Position numbers and translations under genes: made by a program
Shown here: piece by piece, positions 17,707 through 26,000 of the stretch
How positions within the stretch are numbered: the first letter of the stretch is position 1
How the letters are laid out: the number at the start of each line of letters is the position of its first letter
NCBI GenBank assembly: GCA_023230455.1
Contig: JALNXH010000019.1
Span: forward strand, 1 to 64,000
Reading direction: 5' to 3'
Source of the DNA: Rhodocyclaceae bacterium
GTDB lineage: Bacteria; Pseudomonadota; Gammaproteobacteria; Burkholderiales; Rhodocyclaceae
DNA length: 64,000 bases
The notes under the pieces: generated by a model
The model's input: the letters and a program-made list of their open reading frames with translations, nothing else
What the model was told of the DNA's origin: nothing
Databases searched by the model: none

Positions 17707-18387
17707 ATGAAGTCCGGCGGCAAATCGATGACCGCCTGGGAGCGCTGGGAACTGGCCAGCTTCGAGGAGGAACGGAAACGGCCACACCCGCTGACCGCGG
17801 CCCCGACCGTCGCCGCTGCAACGGCCGAAAAAACACCGCAGACGACCACGGCCGAAGAAATCGAACAACTGCGCCAGCAGGCCTACCAGACCGGGCACAG
17901 CGAAGGCTTTGCCGCTGGCAAGGCACAAGGACTTGCGGCCGGTCAGGCAGAAGGCGCCGCGATGGGGAAAGCCGCGGCTGCCCAATTGCTGCACGTGGCG
18001 GGCAAACTCGATCAGGCGCTGACCGACCTCGACCCGCAGGTGGCCGACGAACTTTCCGCACTGGCCATGGCGATCGCACGGGAAGTGATGCGACAGAGCA
18101 TCGCGGTCAAACCCGAAATCGTGGTTGGCGTCGTCCGTGACGCGCTGGCGCAGTTGCCGCACCTGCACGCCTCGATCTTCCTCCACCCTGACGACGCATC
18201 CCTGGTACGCAGCTATGCCGGAGAATCGCTCGCGCACGCCGGACACCGCATCCACGAGAACGGACGGCTACAGCGCGGCGATGTGGTGATCGAATCCGGC
18301 GGCGCCCACATCGATGCCACCCTGGCAACCCGCTGGAAGCGGGTGATCGAAACCCTCGGCCGCGAAGCACCGTGGTTCGAGGAGTAA
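17707..18387 (+). CDS. fliH: Flagellar assembly protein FliH
   Basis: FliH is the peripheral stalk-like negative regulator of the export ATPase FliI. The 226-residue protein has the FliH hallmark, a run of Gly at every fourth residue (seven glycines from 'GHSEGFAAGKAQGLAAG' on, residues ~59-83), then a helical C-terminal domain ('ELSALAMAIAREVMRQSI', 'LRSYAGESL'-like, 'GGAHIDATLATRW'). It lies between fliG and fliI, with AAGGA before the ATG at 17707. Confidence 0.92.
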   Translation: MKSGGKSMTAWERWELASFEEERKRPHPLTAAPTVAAATAEKTPQTTTAEEIEQLRQQAYQTGHSEGFAAGKAQGLAAGQAEGAAMGKAAAAQLLHVAGKLDQALTDLDPQVADELSALAMAIAREVMRQSIAVKPEIVVGVVRDALAQLPHLHASIFLHPDDASLVRSYAGESLAHAGHRIHENGRLQRGDVVIESGGAHIDATLATRWKRVIETLGREAPWFEE

Positions 18388-18433
18388 ACGACATCCCCGC
18401 CGCCGGAATCCGGTCGACCAAACTGGTGTTGCG

Positions 18434-19822
18434 ATGAACCCGCAAGCCTTGCGCGCCTACCTCGCCGAATGCCGCGCTCATCTGGCCGAAGCACATCCGT
18501 TCCAGATAGCGGGACGCCTGACGCGGATCAACGGCCTGGTGATGGAAGCCTCGGGGCTGCGCTTGCCGATCGGCTCCGCCTGCATGATCCAGGCACCCGG
18601 TCTCGGCGGCGTTGAAGCCGAAGTGGTGGGATTCAACGGCGAACGGCTGTTCATGATGCCGACCGAAGACGTTTACGGCCTCGCCCCCGGTGCACTGGTC
18701 ACCCCGCTCGAAGCACTGGTGCCGCGACCGCAGATCGGCCTGGAAACACCGCCGCAGCGCCGCGTACAGGACCGCGCCAAACACTTGCCGGTCGGCAATG
18801 CCCTGCTCGGACGCGTCGTCGATGGCAACGGCCGCCCGCTCGACAGTCTCGGGCCGATCGACGCGCAGGATGTACGTTCGCTGGCCAGCCGGCCGATGAA
18901 TCCGTTGCAGCGTGAACCGATTCGGCACAGCATGGACGTCGGCATCCGCGCCATCAACGCCTTGCTCACCGTGGGGCGAGGACAGCGGCTGGGCCTGTTC
19001 GCCGGCTCGGGGGTCGGCAAAAGCGTTCTGCTCGGCATGATGGCGCGCTACACCGCCGCCGACGTGATCGTCGTCGGGCTGATCGGCGAGCGCGGCCGCG
19101 AAGTAAAGGAGTTCATCGAACTCAACCTCGGCGCCGCAGGCCGCGCTCGCTCGGTGGTGGTTGCCGCACCGGCCGACGTCAGCCCGTTGATGCGGCTACA
19201 GGGCGCCTCCTATGCGACCGCCATCGCCGAACATTTCCGCGATCAGGGCCAGCATGTTTTGCTGATCATGGATTCGCTGACCCGCTATGCGATGGCCCAG
19301 CGCGAAATCGCCTTGGCGATCGGCGAACCGCCGGTCACCCGCGGCTATCCGCCATCGGTCTTCGCCCGCCTGCCGCAACTGGTCGAACGCGCCGGCAACG
19401 GCCCCGAGGGTGGCGGCTCGATCACAGCGTTCTATACCGTACTTACCGAAGGCGATGACCAGCAGGATCCGATCGCCGATGCAGCACGCGCCATCCTCGA
19501 CGGCCACATCGTACTCAATCGCACTCTCGCCGATGCCGGACACTATCCGGCCATCGACATCGAACAATCCATCTCGCGTGCGCAGACGCAACTGATCGAT
19601 GCCGACCATCTCGCCCAGGTGCGACTGTTCAAGCAACTCTACTCGCGTTATCAACGCGCCCGCGACCTGCTGACGGTCGGCGCCTACGCGGTCGGTTCCG
19701 ACCCGCTTCTGGACCGGGCCATCGCGCTCTACCCAAAGTTCGAGGATTTTCTCCAGCAGGGTATCGACGACTGCGCCAACTACTCCGGCAGTCTCGCCAC
19801 ACTGGGGTCGGTCTTCAACTAG
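18434..19822 (+). CDS. fliI: Flagellum-specific export ATPase FliI
   Basis: FliI is the cytoplasmic ATPase of flagellar type III export, related to F1-beta. The 462 residues include Walker A 'GLFAGSGVGKSVLLGMMA' (~residues 190-207), the catalytic 'GLIGERGREVKEF', Walker B 'VLLIMDSLTRYAMAQREI' and the family 'TRGYPPSVFARLPQLVERAG'. Size matches the ~457 of E. coli. fliJ usually follows; here the next gene, 92 bases on, encodes an HDOD protein. Confidence 0.96.
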   Translation: MNPQALRAYLAECRAHLAEAHPFQIAGRLTRINGLVMEASGLRLPIGSACMIQAPGLGGVEAEVVGFNGERLFMMPTEDVYGLAPGALVTPLEALVPRPQIGLETPPQRRVQDRAKHLPVGNALLGRVVDGNGRPLDSLGPIDAQDVRSLASRPMNPLQREPIRHSMDVGIRAINALLTVGRGQRLGLFAGSGVGKSVLLGMMARYTAADVIVVGLIGERGREVKEFIELNLGAAGRARSVVVAAPADVSPLMRLQGASYATAIAEHFRDQGQHVLLIMDSLTRYAMAQREIALAIGEPPVTRGYPPSVFARLPQLVERAGNGPEGGGSITAFYTVLTEGDDQQDPIADAARAILDGHIVLNRTLADAGHYPAIDIEQSISRAQTQLIDADHLAQVRLFKQLYSRYQRARDLLTVGAYAVGSDPLLDRAIALYPKFEDFLQQGIDDCANYSGSLATLGSVFN

Positions 19823-19914
19823 GTCGAAAAATATCGCAACAAACAGAACACTCGGCAACGCGCATTATTTGTCTGCCGGTTTTCCAATTGCGGTTGCAGC
19901 TTCCGCCTTGACGT

Positions 19915-20766
19915 ATGATTTCGGCCATGGAACGACGTGAGATTTTTAAATCCATCGGCGCCGACGTGGCGACGGGGAAGTTGATTTTCCCGACCAGTGC
20001 CCAAGTGGCGATACGGGTCCGGCAGGCTCTCGACGATCCCGACTGTCACATCGACAACGCTGCGCGCCTGGTCCAGGCCGACCCTCTGCTTTCAGCGCGG
20101 GTGGTGGCGATTGCCAACTCGGTGGTATTCAACCGATCCGGTCGCGAAGTCACCGACGTCCGCGCCGCCGTCGCCCGCCTCGGATTTCGTACGGTCAGGG
20201 CGCTGGCCGTGGCCGTCGTCACTCGACAACTGGCCGGAGCGCACGGCGTCCAGGCTTATCAGGAAATTGCGGCAAAACTCTGGGAACACACGGCGCACGT
20301 CGCGGCACTGGCCCATGTGATAGCGCGCCGGGTGACGCATCAGGATCCGGAGACGGCGATGTTCGCCGGAATCGTTCATGAGGTTGGCGGGTTTTATCTG
20401 CTTTCGCGGGCCAAAGATTTTCCCGGCCTGCTGGACGATGACCATGCGGAATGGATCGAAAGCGGCGAGGCCGAAGTTGGCCGCGCCGTACTCAAGGTGC
20501 TTTCGGTACCGGAACCGGTGGCGCATGCCATCGAGGCTTTCTGGGACGGATTTCTGTCGCTGCCGCCGACGACCCTGGCCGACACCCTGCTGCTGGCGGA
20601 GGAACTGGCTCCGGTTCCGTCGCCGCTGCATCCGGCAGGCGGCGACCAACCCGGCGAAGGCATGCAGACACGGCTCGACATGGTCATTGCCGAAGACACG
20701 CTGACCAGCATACTCGAGGAGTCCGCCGAGGAAGTCGCCTCGCTGACTGCCGCACTCAGGTTCTAG
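19915..20766 (+). CDS. HDOD-domain signalling protein
   Basis: A 283-residue cytoplasmic protein dominated by an HDOD domain (residues ~15-215), the enzymatically dead relative of HD phosphohydrolases used in signalling. It has 'FPTSAQVAIRVRQAL' for the domain start, 'AARLVQADPLLSARVVAIAN', 'HTAHVAALAHVIARR', and 'FAGIVHEVGGFYLL', where active HD enzymes have HDIG. HDOD proteins often act with cyclic-di-GMP or chemotaxis circuits; the place after fliI suggests a motility role, but that is inference. A second ATG at 19927 is equally possible. Confidence 0.85.
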   Translation: MISAMERREIFKSIGADVATGKLIFPTSAQVAIRVRQALDDPDCHIDNAARLVQADPLLSARVVAIANSVVFNRSGREVTDVRAAVARLGFRTVRALAVAVVTRQLAGAHGVQAYQEIAAKLWEHTAHVAALAHVIARRVTHQDPETAMFAGIVHEVGGFYLLSRAKDFPGLLDDDHAEWIESGEAEVGRAVLKVLSVPEPVAHAIEAFWDGFLSLPPTTLADTLLLAEELAPVPSPLHPAGGDQPGEGMQTRLDMVIAEDTLTSILEESAEEVASLTAALRF

Positions 20767-20811
20767 GAAGCCCCATACCGGAAAGACGCACTCCGCGCAG
20801 TTGGCGTGCGC

Positions 20812-20886
20812 TCAGAGTGAGCGGCCAAGAATTTCCTTCATGATTTCCGAGGTGCCGCCGTAGATGCGCATGACCCGGGCGTCGCG
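20812..20886 (-). pseudogene. 3' remnant of an acyl-CoA dehydrogenase gene
   Basis: On the minus strand these bases encode RDARVMRIYGGTSEIMKEIL, then GRSL and a TGA at 20812-20814. That is the highly conserved C-terminal end of acyl-CoA dehydrogenases, with the RIYGGTSEI motif that contacts FAD and substrate. No coding sequence for the remaining ~350 residues exists: upstream the frame hits a stop inside a long palindrome, and 70 bases further lies the end of the AlkK-like gene. Inferred as a deletion remnant of a beta-oxidation gene that once ended the alkane cluster. Confidence 0.85.
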
Positions 20887-20926
20887 CCGTAGGCGAGGCG
20901 ATCGCTGCGCCTACGGCGCGACGCCC
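20877..20926. repeat. Perfect palindrome with 19-bp arms
   Basis: GGGCGTCGCGCCGTAGGCG at 20877-20895 is repeated in exact inverted form at 20908-20926, with a 12-base spacer. One arm overlaps the acyl-CoA dehydrogenase remnant at the point where its homology stops, so the palindrome marks the deletion joint or is a REP-like element inserted there. Confidence 0.9.
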
Positions 20927-20956
20927 TTGCCGGATACGTTCATCGGATGCTCCGTC

Positions 20957-22576
20957 TCATGCTGCGGATTGCGGATTATGCAGGTGGCGCAGTTCGACCT
21001 TGTTGAGCTTGCCGGTAGCGGTCAGCGGCAATTCGTCGACGAAAAGAATCTGCTCGGGAAGCCACCATTTGGCGACGCGCGGGGCCATGTGCGCCTTCAG
21101 TTCATCGGCGGTCACCGCAGCGCCTGCCGTCAGCGTACAGATCAACAGCGGCCGCTCCTCCCAGCGCGGATCATGCACACCGATAGCCGCCGCCTGGCGG
21201 ATCGCCGGATGGCTCATGGCCGCCAATTCGAGTTGCGCGGCACTGATCCATTCGCCGCCCGACTTGATGACGTCCTTGGCGCGGTCCACGATCTCCACCG
21301 TCCCGTCGGCATGGATCTTCGCAATGTCCCCGGTATCGAGCCAATCGACCGCCGCCTGCACCGGGTCACCGACGTAGCGGCCGGTGACCGAGGGGCCGCG
21401 GACGAACAGCCGGCCCATTTTTTTGCCGTCAAAGGGCAATTGCTCGCCCGCATCGTCGAGCAGCTTTAGACGCGACTGGAAACCGACGCGGCCCTGCCGT
21501 TCGCGATACAGCAGGGCGCGGGTTTCCGCGTCGGCAAGTTCCGCGCCGGGCGGCGGGCTGCCGCGCGTGGCACCCGGCACCTCGGTCATGCCCCAGGACT
21601 GGCGCACCTTGATTCCATGCGCGTCGAGCTTGTCCAGCAGCGTCTGCGAAGGTCGCGTGCCGGCAAGCAAACCGGTCTTCAGCGTCGGCACCTCCAGACC
21701 CAGGCGCAGCAGGCTGTCGACGATGTCCTGCCAGACCGTGGGCACCGCACCGGCAAGCGTGACGCCTTCACTGCGGATGAGGTCGATAATGCTTTGGGCG
21801 TCGAAGGCGCGGCCTGGCAACACCAGCTTGTGGCCGTTCATCGGCGCGGTAAAGGGCATCATCCAGCCGTTGGCATGGAAGATCGGCGCAATCGGCATCA
21901 CGCACTCCAGGGCGCCGGGACGATAGCCGCCGTACATATCGGCCATGGTCATGTTCATCGCCGTCAGCGTGAGGCTGCGATGCGAATAGGCAACGCCTTT
22001 CGGGCGCCCGGTGGTACCCGAGGTAAAACAGATCGTCGCCGCCTGACGCTCATCGAAGCTCGGCCATTCGAAATCGTCGTCGAACCCGGCGGTCAATGCA
22101 GACTTGCTGATCAGGCCGGGAATGCTGGATTGCGGAAGTTCGCCGGCTTCGTCCATGAAGACCCACGCCTTGACGCCCGGCGCCAGCGGAGCGAGCGCTT
22201 CCGCGACGGACAGGGTGCCGCCGTCGATAAAGACGATCTTGTCGTCCACCTTCTCGATCATGTAGCGCAGATCGTCGGGAAGCAGCCGCGGGTTCAGGGT
22301 ATGCAGCGCGGCGCCAATGCCCAGCACGCCGTAAAAAAGCTCCAGATGATTGCTGGTGTTCCAGGCCAGTGAGGCGATGCAGTCGTCAAGGCCATAGCCG
22401 TTGGCGCCAAGCGCCTTGGCTAGACGCCTGGCGCGCACCCGCATTCCTGCCCAATTTTCGCGTTCGATCTCGCCCGACAGCCGACGTGCCACGACTGCGG
22501 TGCCGGCATGGTGATCGGCGGCATAATCGATGAGCTGCGAAACCAGCAACGGTACATCCATCATCGTGCCGAGCAT
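20957..22576 (-). CDS. Medium-chain acyl-CoA ligase, AlkK-like
   Basis: A 539-residue AMP-forming ligase that would activate a fatty acid to its CoA ester with ATP. It has the P-loop-like 'ICFTSGTTGRPKGVAYSHRS' (residues ~180-199), 'GMTEVPGA', 'LDTGDIAKIHADG', 'DRAKDVIKSGGEWIS' and the catalytic Lys region 'LPLTATGKLNK'. The start 'MLGTMMDVPLLV' and the 'IAWNTSNHLELFYGVLGIGA' stretch resemble AlkK of the Pseudomonas alkane plasmid. AGGAGG lies six bases before the ATG at 22576; a longer in-frame extension to 23116 runs into the regulator gene and is rejected. It sits between the AlkS-like regulator and the acyl-CoA dehydrogenase remnant. Confidence 0.88.
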   Translation of the reverse strand: MLGTMMDVPLLVSQLIDYAADHHAGTAVVARRLSGEIERENWAGMRVRARRLAKALGANGYGLDDCIASLAWNTSNHLELFYGVLGIGAALHTLNPRLLPDDLRYMIEKVDDKIVFIDGGTLSVAEALAPLAPGVKAWVFMDEAGELPQSSIPGLISKSALTAGFDDDFEWPSFDERQAATICFTSGTTGRPKGVAYSHRSLTLTAMNMTMADMYGGYRPGALECVMPIAPIFHANGWMMPFTAPMNGHKLVLPGRAFDAQSIIDLIRSEGVTLAGAVPTVWQDIVDSLLRLGLEVPTLKTGLLAGTRPSQTLLDKLDAHGIKVRQSWGMTEVPGATRGSPPPGAELADAETRALLYRERQGRVGFQSRLKLLDDAGEQLPFDGKKMGRLFVRGPSVTGRYVGDPVQAAVDWLDTGDIAKIHADGTVEIVDRAKDVIKSGGEWISAAQLELAAMSHPAIRQAAAIGVHDPRWEERPLLICTLTAGAAVTADELKAHMAPRVAKWWLPEQILFVDELPLTATGKLNKVELRHLHNPQSAA

Positions 22577-22803
22577 GTTGAACCTCCTGTAGGCGAAGTC
22601 TGCACTTTCCGTCCGACGTATGGGTGTGAGCGTATCGCCCCGCAGCCGGCTTTTGCACTGGCGATGATATACATCCGCCGCTCCGCCCAGCCCTTCCTTT
22701 CGGGGGGTAAATACCGTCGGATCGGCCGGCGGAAATTGGGGTCGTACCGCAGCGCCGGCAGTGCCCGGCGTCTCTCCGGAGGGGAGCGAATCGGCAGTCG
22801 CGG
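22577..22803 (-). promoter_or_regulatory. Intergenic region before the AlkK-like gene
   Basis: No gene is seen in these 227 bases. On the minus strand a GATGTATATCATC element (22663-22675), itself a partial palindrome, could hold a -10 box without a recognisable -35, as at activator-dependent promoters. A hairpin (CGCCGG/CCGGCG) lies just past the regulator stop. The promoter call is tentative. Confidence 0.3.
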
Positions 22804-25575
22804 TTACTTGGAGAGGAAATTCAATGCCCGGGCGCGGGCCAATGCGGCAGAACGATTGGTGACGCCAAGCTTCTTGTAGAGGTTCTTCAGGTGCCATTTG
22901 ATCGTACCCACCGCAATGTCCGTGTGGTCGATCATCTGCTTGTTCGACAGGCCGATATCGATCAGGGAGAGCAGTTCCACTTCGCGGCGCGTGAGGACGA
23001 CCGGGGAAGCGTTGCCGCGGATTTCCGAGCGCTGCTGTAGGAAGCGGTTGCTGATCGGCAGGCCGTCGCAGATTTTTGCGAAGAACTGCCGCTCTTCCGG
23101 CAGCGTAAAGACCCACGAGGACAACTTGGTGTCGTTGATCAAAGCGGCAACCACTCCCGCCTGATCGCGAAAGGGGCGCATCACATGCCCCTGCGTCGCG
23201 TGGCTGACGGCCCGCGCCAACTCTTTCGCTGCCGCGGCGGCATGGCCGCGGTGCATGGCAAGCGTCGCCTTCGCCAGCCCCAACTCGACCATCCGCGATA
23301 TGCGTCCGTCGGCCTGGGCAGCATCCATTTCGGCGGCAATCAACGCTCCGACTTCTTTGTAATGTTTACCTGCGAGCATCAGATCGATGGCGGCCGCCAT
23401 ACGGATCTCGCGGTAGCGCGGCAGCATCGGCTCCCCGGAATCGGCGACGGAAATCTGCCCGTCGCTGCGGACGAGGCCGATACGGCTCGCCTCGGCCAAT
23501 GCCTCCTTGACCCGCCCGAGATGCAGCAGCCGCTGCACCAGATAACAGGAAACCATCAGCGACAGGCGAGGCGGATAGCGGCCGGCGATCTCCTGGAGCG
23601 TTGTCACGGCAATCGGTGCCTCCGATCCCCCGTCCCAAAGTTTGATCGCGGCGTCGAAACCACAGGCGGTGCACTCGATACTGTCCGCCGCCTCCTGGGT
23701 GTAGACACTGCGCAATCCCAGCCGCAGCCAGTCGCGCGCTTCCTCGTCGCACCCCATTTCGACGGCACACTTGGCCGCCAGCAGGGCCATCACGTCGCCC
23801 AGCTTGGTATCGTCGCCCAGCGTGGCCCGAGTCCGTACCAGACCGGCCTGCAATTCGCGGTAGGCATGTGCGTAGTCGCCGGCGAACATCGACAGCACCG
23901 CGTGGCCCAGCGTGACCCAGCCCAGAAAGTAGTCGCTTCCCGCTTGGCGCAGGATCGGCTCGGCGACCCGCATCGCCCGCCGGGCCTCGGCAAACCGGAA
24001 AAATCCCGCCAAGCAGAAGGCCTTGAGACCGCTGACCGCACCGATATTGAACGGATCGCCGCTGTTCCGCTCCGCCAACCAGCGTTCGGCACGTTGCAGC
24101 GTGTCGAACGGACGGTCGGTAAACAGGTCGATGCACATGCGCAAATGGTCGGTACGTTGCGTCAGATCGCCGGGCGGCGAAGCCTCGCCCTGTTCTGGAC
24201 AACGCAGACGCTCGGCAAGCCTTTCGTGCTGTGCCCGGGCGAGTTCGTAACGACGGCGGAAAATCAACGCCCAGACGTACCAGAAATGGGCTTCCCAACC
24301 GATATACGCGCCGCCTGCCTGTAGTCGATCGATCCAGGAAATATATTGCTGGACGTCGCCGCGATCGCGGACAAAAACCGTGGCCGTGCATTCCAAAATC
24401 CGCCCCGCCACATCGAGCCGCTCCGATGCCAACGCATAGTCTATGGCGTCGCGCCAGTCGCCCTCGCGTTCGCACCACTCGGCGGCACGCTGCAGCACGC
24501 AACGTTTCCGCTCCGCCTCGATCGCGCGGCCCGCCTCTCCCAGCAGGTATTGCCGAAACAGGCCATGCAATCGGTAATGCTTGCGATTGCGGTCGAGGGG
24601 GATGATGAAAACATTGCGTCGGAGGAGAAGGTCCAGATACCGCTCGGCATTCTTGTCGCCGATCGCATAGCGGCACAAGTCCGCACTGAAGGTACGCAGT
24701 TGGGCCAGACAAAACAAAAACGTCCGCAACCGCTCGTCGAAGCCCTGGAGCACCTGTCGGTTGAGCAATCCGGCGACGTCCTCGTCCGACCCGGAAAATG
24801 ACTCCAGTGCGGTGCGCGGATGCGCCGAACCGGAGAGGACGATCTGCGCCATGCGCACGGCGGCCGGCCAGCCTTCGGTCTGCTGGACAATCGCCGCAAC
24901 GCCGCAAGAGCCGATTTTCCCTTCCAGGTCTACGCCGAGCAGTTCCCTGGCTTCCTCCGCGTCGAGACTCAATTCAGCGAAGCCCACGTCGCGCATCAAG
25001 CCTTCCAATTTCGCACGGGCGAGATTTATCCCCGGGTCGGTCGTACTCGACCAGACCAAACGCACCGATGCCGGCGTGCGAAAAATCAGGGCATCCAGCA
25101 GCGGCGCCAGCGCCTCGTCAGTGCAACTGTTCAGGTTGTCGATGAAAATGATTACCGGTGCAGGCAGACGGGCAATGACTTCGATCAGTTCGTCGCGACG
25201 ACCTTCGGGTGTTTCGCCACCACGGAACAGAGCCTGCGTCGGATGGACGTCGGACTCGGGTCTGGCGAGTGCATTTTCGAGAGCGCTCAGTACCCTTTCG
25301 ACGCTGACGCTGCTGTCGTCCAAGCCAATCCAAAAGCACTGCTCACCCGCCCTACATGAGTGGGCGTAAAGCTCCGACATGAGGACGGTCTTGCCGTAGC
25401 CGATGGGCGCGACGAGGCTGACGACTTTCGGCTGGCCGCTGTCGCTGCGCGCCAGTTCATCGAGCAGTCGGGTGCGCACCGGCCGGAACATGAAGTTCGG
25501 CGGATTTGGGCGATAGGGCTTACCGACGGATACCTGTCCGACCGAACGCGTCCCCGGTGTCTTCGCCACTATCAA
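22804..25575 (-). CDS. MalT/AlkS-type LuxR-family ATP-dependent regulator
   Basis: A large LAL regulator (923 residues): an N-terminal STAND ATPase with Walker A 'APIGYGKT' (residues ~56-63) and Walker B 'VIIFIDNLNS', a winged-helix region, a long TPR-like sensor domain (~400-840), and a C-terminal LuxR helix-turn-helix ('LTRREVELLSLIDIGLSNKQ', 'HTDIAVGTIKWHLKNLYKKLGV'). MalT and AlkS share this plan; the setting among alkane genes suggests an AlkS-like activator responding to an aliphatic inducer (inference). The start is unusual: TTG at 25575 preceded by AGGAGG four bases upstream, or GTG at 25569. A 30-bp palindrome overlaps its promoter. Confidence 0.88.
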   Translation of the reverse strand: MIVAKTPGTRSVGQVSVGKPYRPNPPNFMFRPVRTRLLDELARSDSGQPKVVSLVAPIGYGKTVLMSELYAHSCRAGEQCFWIGLDDSSVSVERVLSALENALARPESDVHPTQALFRGGETPEGRRDELIEVIARLPAPVIIFIDNLNSCTDEALAPLLDALIFRTPASVRLVWSSTTDPGINLARAKLEGLMRDVGFAELSLDAEEARELLGVDLEGKIGSCGVAAIVQQTEGWPAAVRMAQIVLSGSAHPRTALESFSGSDEDVAGLLNRQVLQGFDERLRTFLFCLAQLRTFSADLCRYAIGDKNAERYLDLLLRRNVFIIPLDRNRKHYRLHGLFRQYLLGEAGRAIEAERKRCVLQRAAEWCEREGDWRDAIDYALASERLDVAGRILECTATVFVRDRGDVQQYISWIDRLQAGGAYIGWEAHFWYVWALIFRRRYELARAQHERLAERLRCPEQGEASPPGDLTQRTDHLRMCIDLFTDRPFDTLQRAERWLAERNSGDPFNIGAVSGLKAFCLAGFFRFAEARRAMRVAEPILRQAGSDYFLGWVTLGHAVLSMFAGDYAHAYRELQAGLVRTRATLGDDTKLGDVMALLAAKCAVEMGCDEEARDWLRLGLRSVYTQEAADSIECTACGFDAAIKLWDGGSEAPIAVTTLQEIAGRYPPRLSLMVSCYLVQRLLHLGRVKEALAEASRIGLVRSDGQISVADSGEPMLPRYREIRMAAAIDLMLAGKHYKEVGALIAAEMDAAQADGRISRMVELGLAKATLAMHRGHAAAAAKELARAVSHATQGHVMRPFRDQAGVVAALINDTKLSSWVFTLPEERQFFAKICDGLPISNRFLQQRSEIRGNASPVVLTRREVELLSLIDIGLSNKQMIDHTDIAVGTIKWHLKNLYKKLGVTNRSAALARARALNFLSK

Positions 25576-25587
25576 TGCCCCTCCTAT

Positions 25588-25617
25588 TTTTGGGGGCGAT
25601 TATATTCGGCCCCAAAA
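25588..25617 (-). promoter_or_regulatory. -10 box of the regulator gene inside a 30-bp palindrome (likely operator)
   Basis: On the minus strand a perfect TATAAT (25599-25604) lies 23 bases before the TTG start and 13 bases before AGGAGG. No good -35 is present. The -10 box is at the centre of TTTTGGGG-n-CGA-n-TATA-n-TCG-n-CCCCAAAA, symmetrical at 26 of 30 positions. A protein bound here would cover the -10, so an autoregulatory operator is inferred. Confidence 0.7.
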
Positions 25618-25684
25618 CAGGCTTTGGGAGGCTTTGTCCGAGGTCTCCGGGACCGCAGATGAAACGACGGAAGCGCGGCGTGCG

Positions 25685-25936
25685 CTAGAAAATTTCCTCG
25701 CTACAGACCACCGGACGGCTTTCCCGTGTACCTCTCATACGCTTGCCAGGAGTTGTCGGGTCGTTGGGCGATATCTCGACATGATCCTGATGCACCGCAA
25801 CCAGCGTTCCGACAAACGGAAAGTCGTCGAAACGATCGGGAACGCGGTAACTCACGAGATCGCCGACCTTGAAGGTGGCGGGCTCGAAATTGAATTTGAA
25901 CGGACAGCCTTCGCTACCGTTGGCTAGATCCTGCAT
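25685..25936 (-). CDS. Uncharacterised 83-residue protein in the alkane cluster
   Basis: Not recognised. A small soluble protein with no signal peptide, membrane helix or cysteine-metal motif (two isolated Cys). The middle 'FKVGDLVSYRVPDRFDDFPF' followed by 'VGTLVAVHQDHVEIS' reads as a series of short beta strands, like a small SH3/KOW barrel. AAGGAGG lies about ten bases before the ATG at 25936, supporting expression. It is 64 bases downstream of the GMC dehydrogenase on the same strand, so probably in the same transcript. A role in the oxidation pathway is only inferred from position. Confidence 0.7.
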   Translation of the reverse strand: MQDLANGSEGCPFKFNFEPATFKVGDLVSYRVPDRFDDFPFVGTLVAVHQDHVEISPNDPTTPGKRMRGTRESRPVVCSEEIF

Positions 25937-26000
25937 GGGCCAGACCCTCCTTGCTGTACCGCGGCGGAAGCGCTACTCAAACCGGCCGGCAATCAATTCG

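Noticed and set aside
17878..17960. Glycine every fourth residue in FliH looked like a novel repeat
   Set aside because: GxxxG repeats are a known feature of the FliH family.
20914..20946. Mini-frame ATG...TAG (MNVSGKGVAP) after the AlkK-like gene
   Set aside because: Ten codons running into the palindrome. It may be the residual start of the lost acyl-CoA dehydrogenase, but this cannot be shown, so it is not called.
22577..23116. 180-residue N-terminal extension of the AlkK-like ligase
   Set aside because: The extension overlaps the 3' end of the regulator gene and has no ligase similarity; AGGAGG before the ATG at 22576 decides the start.
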